Origin: Streptomyces violaceoruber
GTDB lineage: Bacteria; Actinomycetota; Actinomycetes; Streptomycetales; Streptomycetaceae
Assembly (NCBI GenBank): GCA_000720805.1
Contig: JODI01000028.1
Location: 39,371-103,370, forward strand
Direction: 5' to 3'
Length of the DNA: 64,000 nt
Translations under genes and position numbers: made by a program
Shown here: positions 63,340 to 64,000 of the stretch, piece by piece
Layout of the letters: the number at the start of each line of letters is the position of its first letter
How positions within the stretch are numbered: the first letter of the stretch is position 1
Notes under the pieces: generated by a model
What the model saw: the letters and a program-made list of their open reading frames with translations, nothing else
What the model was told of the DNA's origin: nothing
Databases searched by the model: none

Positions 63340-64000
63340 TCACTCCTGCTGAGACGAGTGTGGCGGGGTCGGTGGGGAGGTCGTGGCCGGTTGACGCAGC
63401 AGTTGTTCGATGAGGCGTTCCTTGGCCAGGGCGAGGTGGCGCCGGTAGGTGCCGTAGGGCACCCCCAGTCGCCGGGCGGCGGCTTTGTGGGTGCGGGAGG
63501 CCGAGATGTAGGCGGCGGTGAGGGCCTCGTGGGCTTTGACGCCCGTGGCGTCGACCTGTATCGCGTCGAGGGCAGTGGTGATGGCGCCGCGCAGGTCCGC
63601 GGCCGGATCGGGTGAGCCCGGCGTCACGAGATGGGAGTGCAGCAGGACGCTGGTCGCGAATTCGCGCGGGGTGTGCCAGGTGCGCAGCGCATCGAGTACG
63701 CCTTCCTCGAACGCGGCGCGCGGCAGCTGGTCGCCCGGGCCCCTCGTGGAGGCGGTTGCAGACCATGTCGCTACGGGCGTGACCGCGGTGCGAGCCCGGT
63801 GTTGCACCCACTGTTCCACTGTCTGCCGTCGCCAGTCCCGGCCGAAGACGTGCTGTCGCAGGCCGCCGACGTCCACGGCCGCGACCTCGGGCAGCCCGGC
63901 TTCGGCGAGGTAGCGTCCCCACCGGTCGGCGTCTTCGAAGACGGTGAAGGTCACCGCGCGTCCGTGGCTCCTCATCTCCTCGGCGATGGTGCGCCGGCTG
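63340..64000 (-). CDS. C-terminal part of a large actinobacterial regulator with terminal HTH
   Basis: 220 residues in a frame open to the right window edge; an internal ATG at 63975 is not needed as start. It begins SRRTIAEEMRSHGRAVTFTV in frame, continues LPEVAAVDVGGLRQHVFGRDW and ends with a helix-turn-helix AAARRLGVPYGTYRRHLALA. This matches the tail of Streptomyces ATP-binding, winged-helix or sigma-region-4-like regulators, whose N-terminal ATPase would lie beyond base 64000. Identity of the full protein is uncertain. Confidence 0.7.
   Translation of the reverse strand, partial: SRRTIAEEMRSHGRAVTFTVFEDADRWGRYLAEAGLPEVAAVDVGGLRQHVFGRDWRRQTVEQWVQHRARTAVTPVATWSATASTRGPGDQLPRAAFEEGVLDALRTWHTPREFATSVLLHSHLVTPGSPDPAADLRGAITTALDAIQVDATGVKAHEALTAAYISASRTHKAAARRLGVPYGTYRRHLALAKERLIEQLLRQPATTSPPTPPHSSQQE

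Overview
The window is chromosomal DNA of a Streptomyces species. The DNA is very GC-rich. Many genes start leaderless at ATG or GTG, with a TANNNT box six or seven bases upstream. Lineage markers include an SsgA-like protein, DasR-type dre operators before N-acetylglucosamine PTS genes, CysO/Mec/CysM cysteine synthesis, DUF1707, DUF2017 and DUF3618 proteins, LAXTG sorting, and rare TTA codons. The order hpd, glycolate-oxidase-like enzyme, SsgG, RDD proteins, M6 protease, pncA/pncB, clpS, cysO/cysM, NAG-PTS, rph and rdgB looks like a conserved core segment similar to the SCO2890-2930 part of S. coelicolor. That comparison is from memory, not from an alignment.

1-5.2 kb: the end of a SoxR regulator, an FMN reductase and MFS exporter pair, and a decayed patch. 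The patch holds the tail of an NDP-hexose 2,3-dehydratase and a twice-frameshifted tyrosine recombinase beside tRNA-Cys, followed by a second MFS exporter and a broken Doc-type toxin. 5.3-13.4 kb: an SF2 helicase, an IclR regulator, a Lon-like secreted protease, an ArsR regulator with a cluster of TTGCAA sites, and a permease/ATPase/permease osmoprotectant importer with no binding protein beside it. 12.9-17.6 kb: an Lrp regulator divergent from hpd (tyrosine catabolism), a TPR membrane protein and an FAD-linked oxidase.

17.6-27.8 kb: SsgG, two RDD membrane proteins, a secreted M6 metalloprotease, nicotinamidase and nicotinate phosphoribosyltransferase (NAD salvage), then ClpS and a DUF2017 protein. 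28-32.7 kb: an amino-acid permease and the cysteine module. The module is Mec (JAMM protease), a LacI regulator, a 31-residue leader peptide ending in Cys, CysO with a Gly-Gly-Met-Val end, and CysM. 32.7-40 kb: a membrane-anchored PemK-like protein, an MBL hydrolase, the NAG PTS (EIIC and EIIB, divergent, three dre-like sites), RNase PH, a lipoprotein, RdgB, tRNA-Leu, a GNAT enzyme whose whole leader is a terminator-like hairpin, BCP peroxiredoxin and a GroES-like protein.

40-54 kb: a class A penicillin-binding protein with a repeat tail, an ABC-2 exporter (two permeases and an ATPase), a DUF1707 protein, an SGNH hydrolase, a DUF445 protein, an MFS transporter, a repeat-rich non-coding stretch, and a Tat-exported alginate-lyase-like protein with a sortase-E signal. 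54-64 kb: Hsp20, a DUF2267 protein, a PadR-controlled ABC/FtsX efflux operon, a TTA-containing glycosyltransferase, a lipoprotein, a TetR/quinone-oxidoreductase divergent pair, and the end of a large regulator cut by the window edge.

Two themes cross gene boundaries. Short perfect tandem repeats (10-36 bp) lie on or just after stop codons at many places. Compact palindromes or phased operator arrays lie in front of most local regulators.
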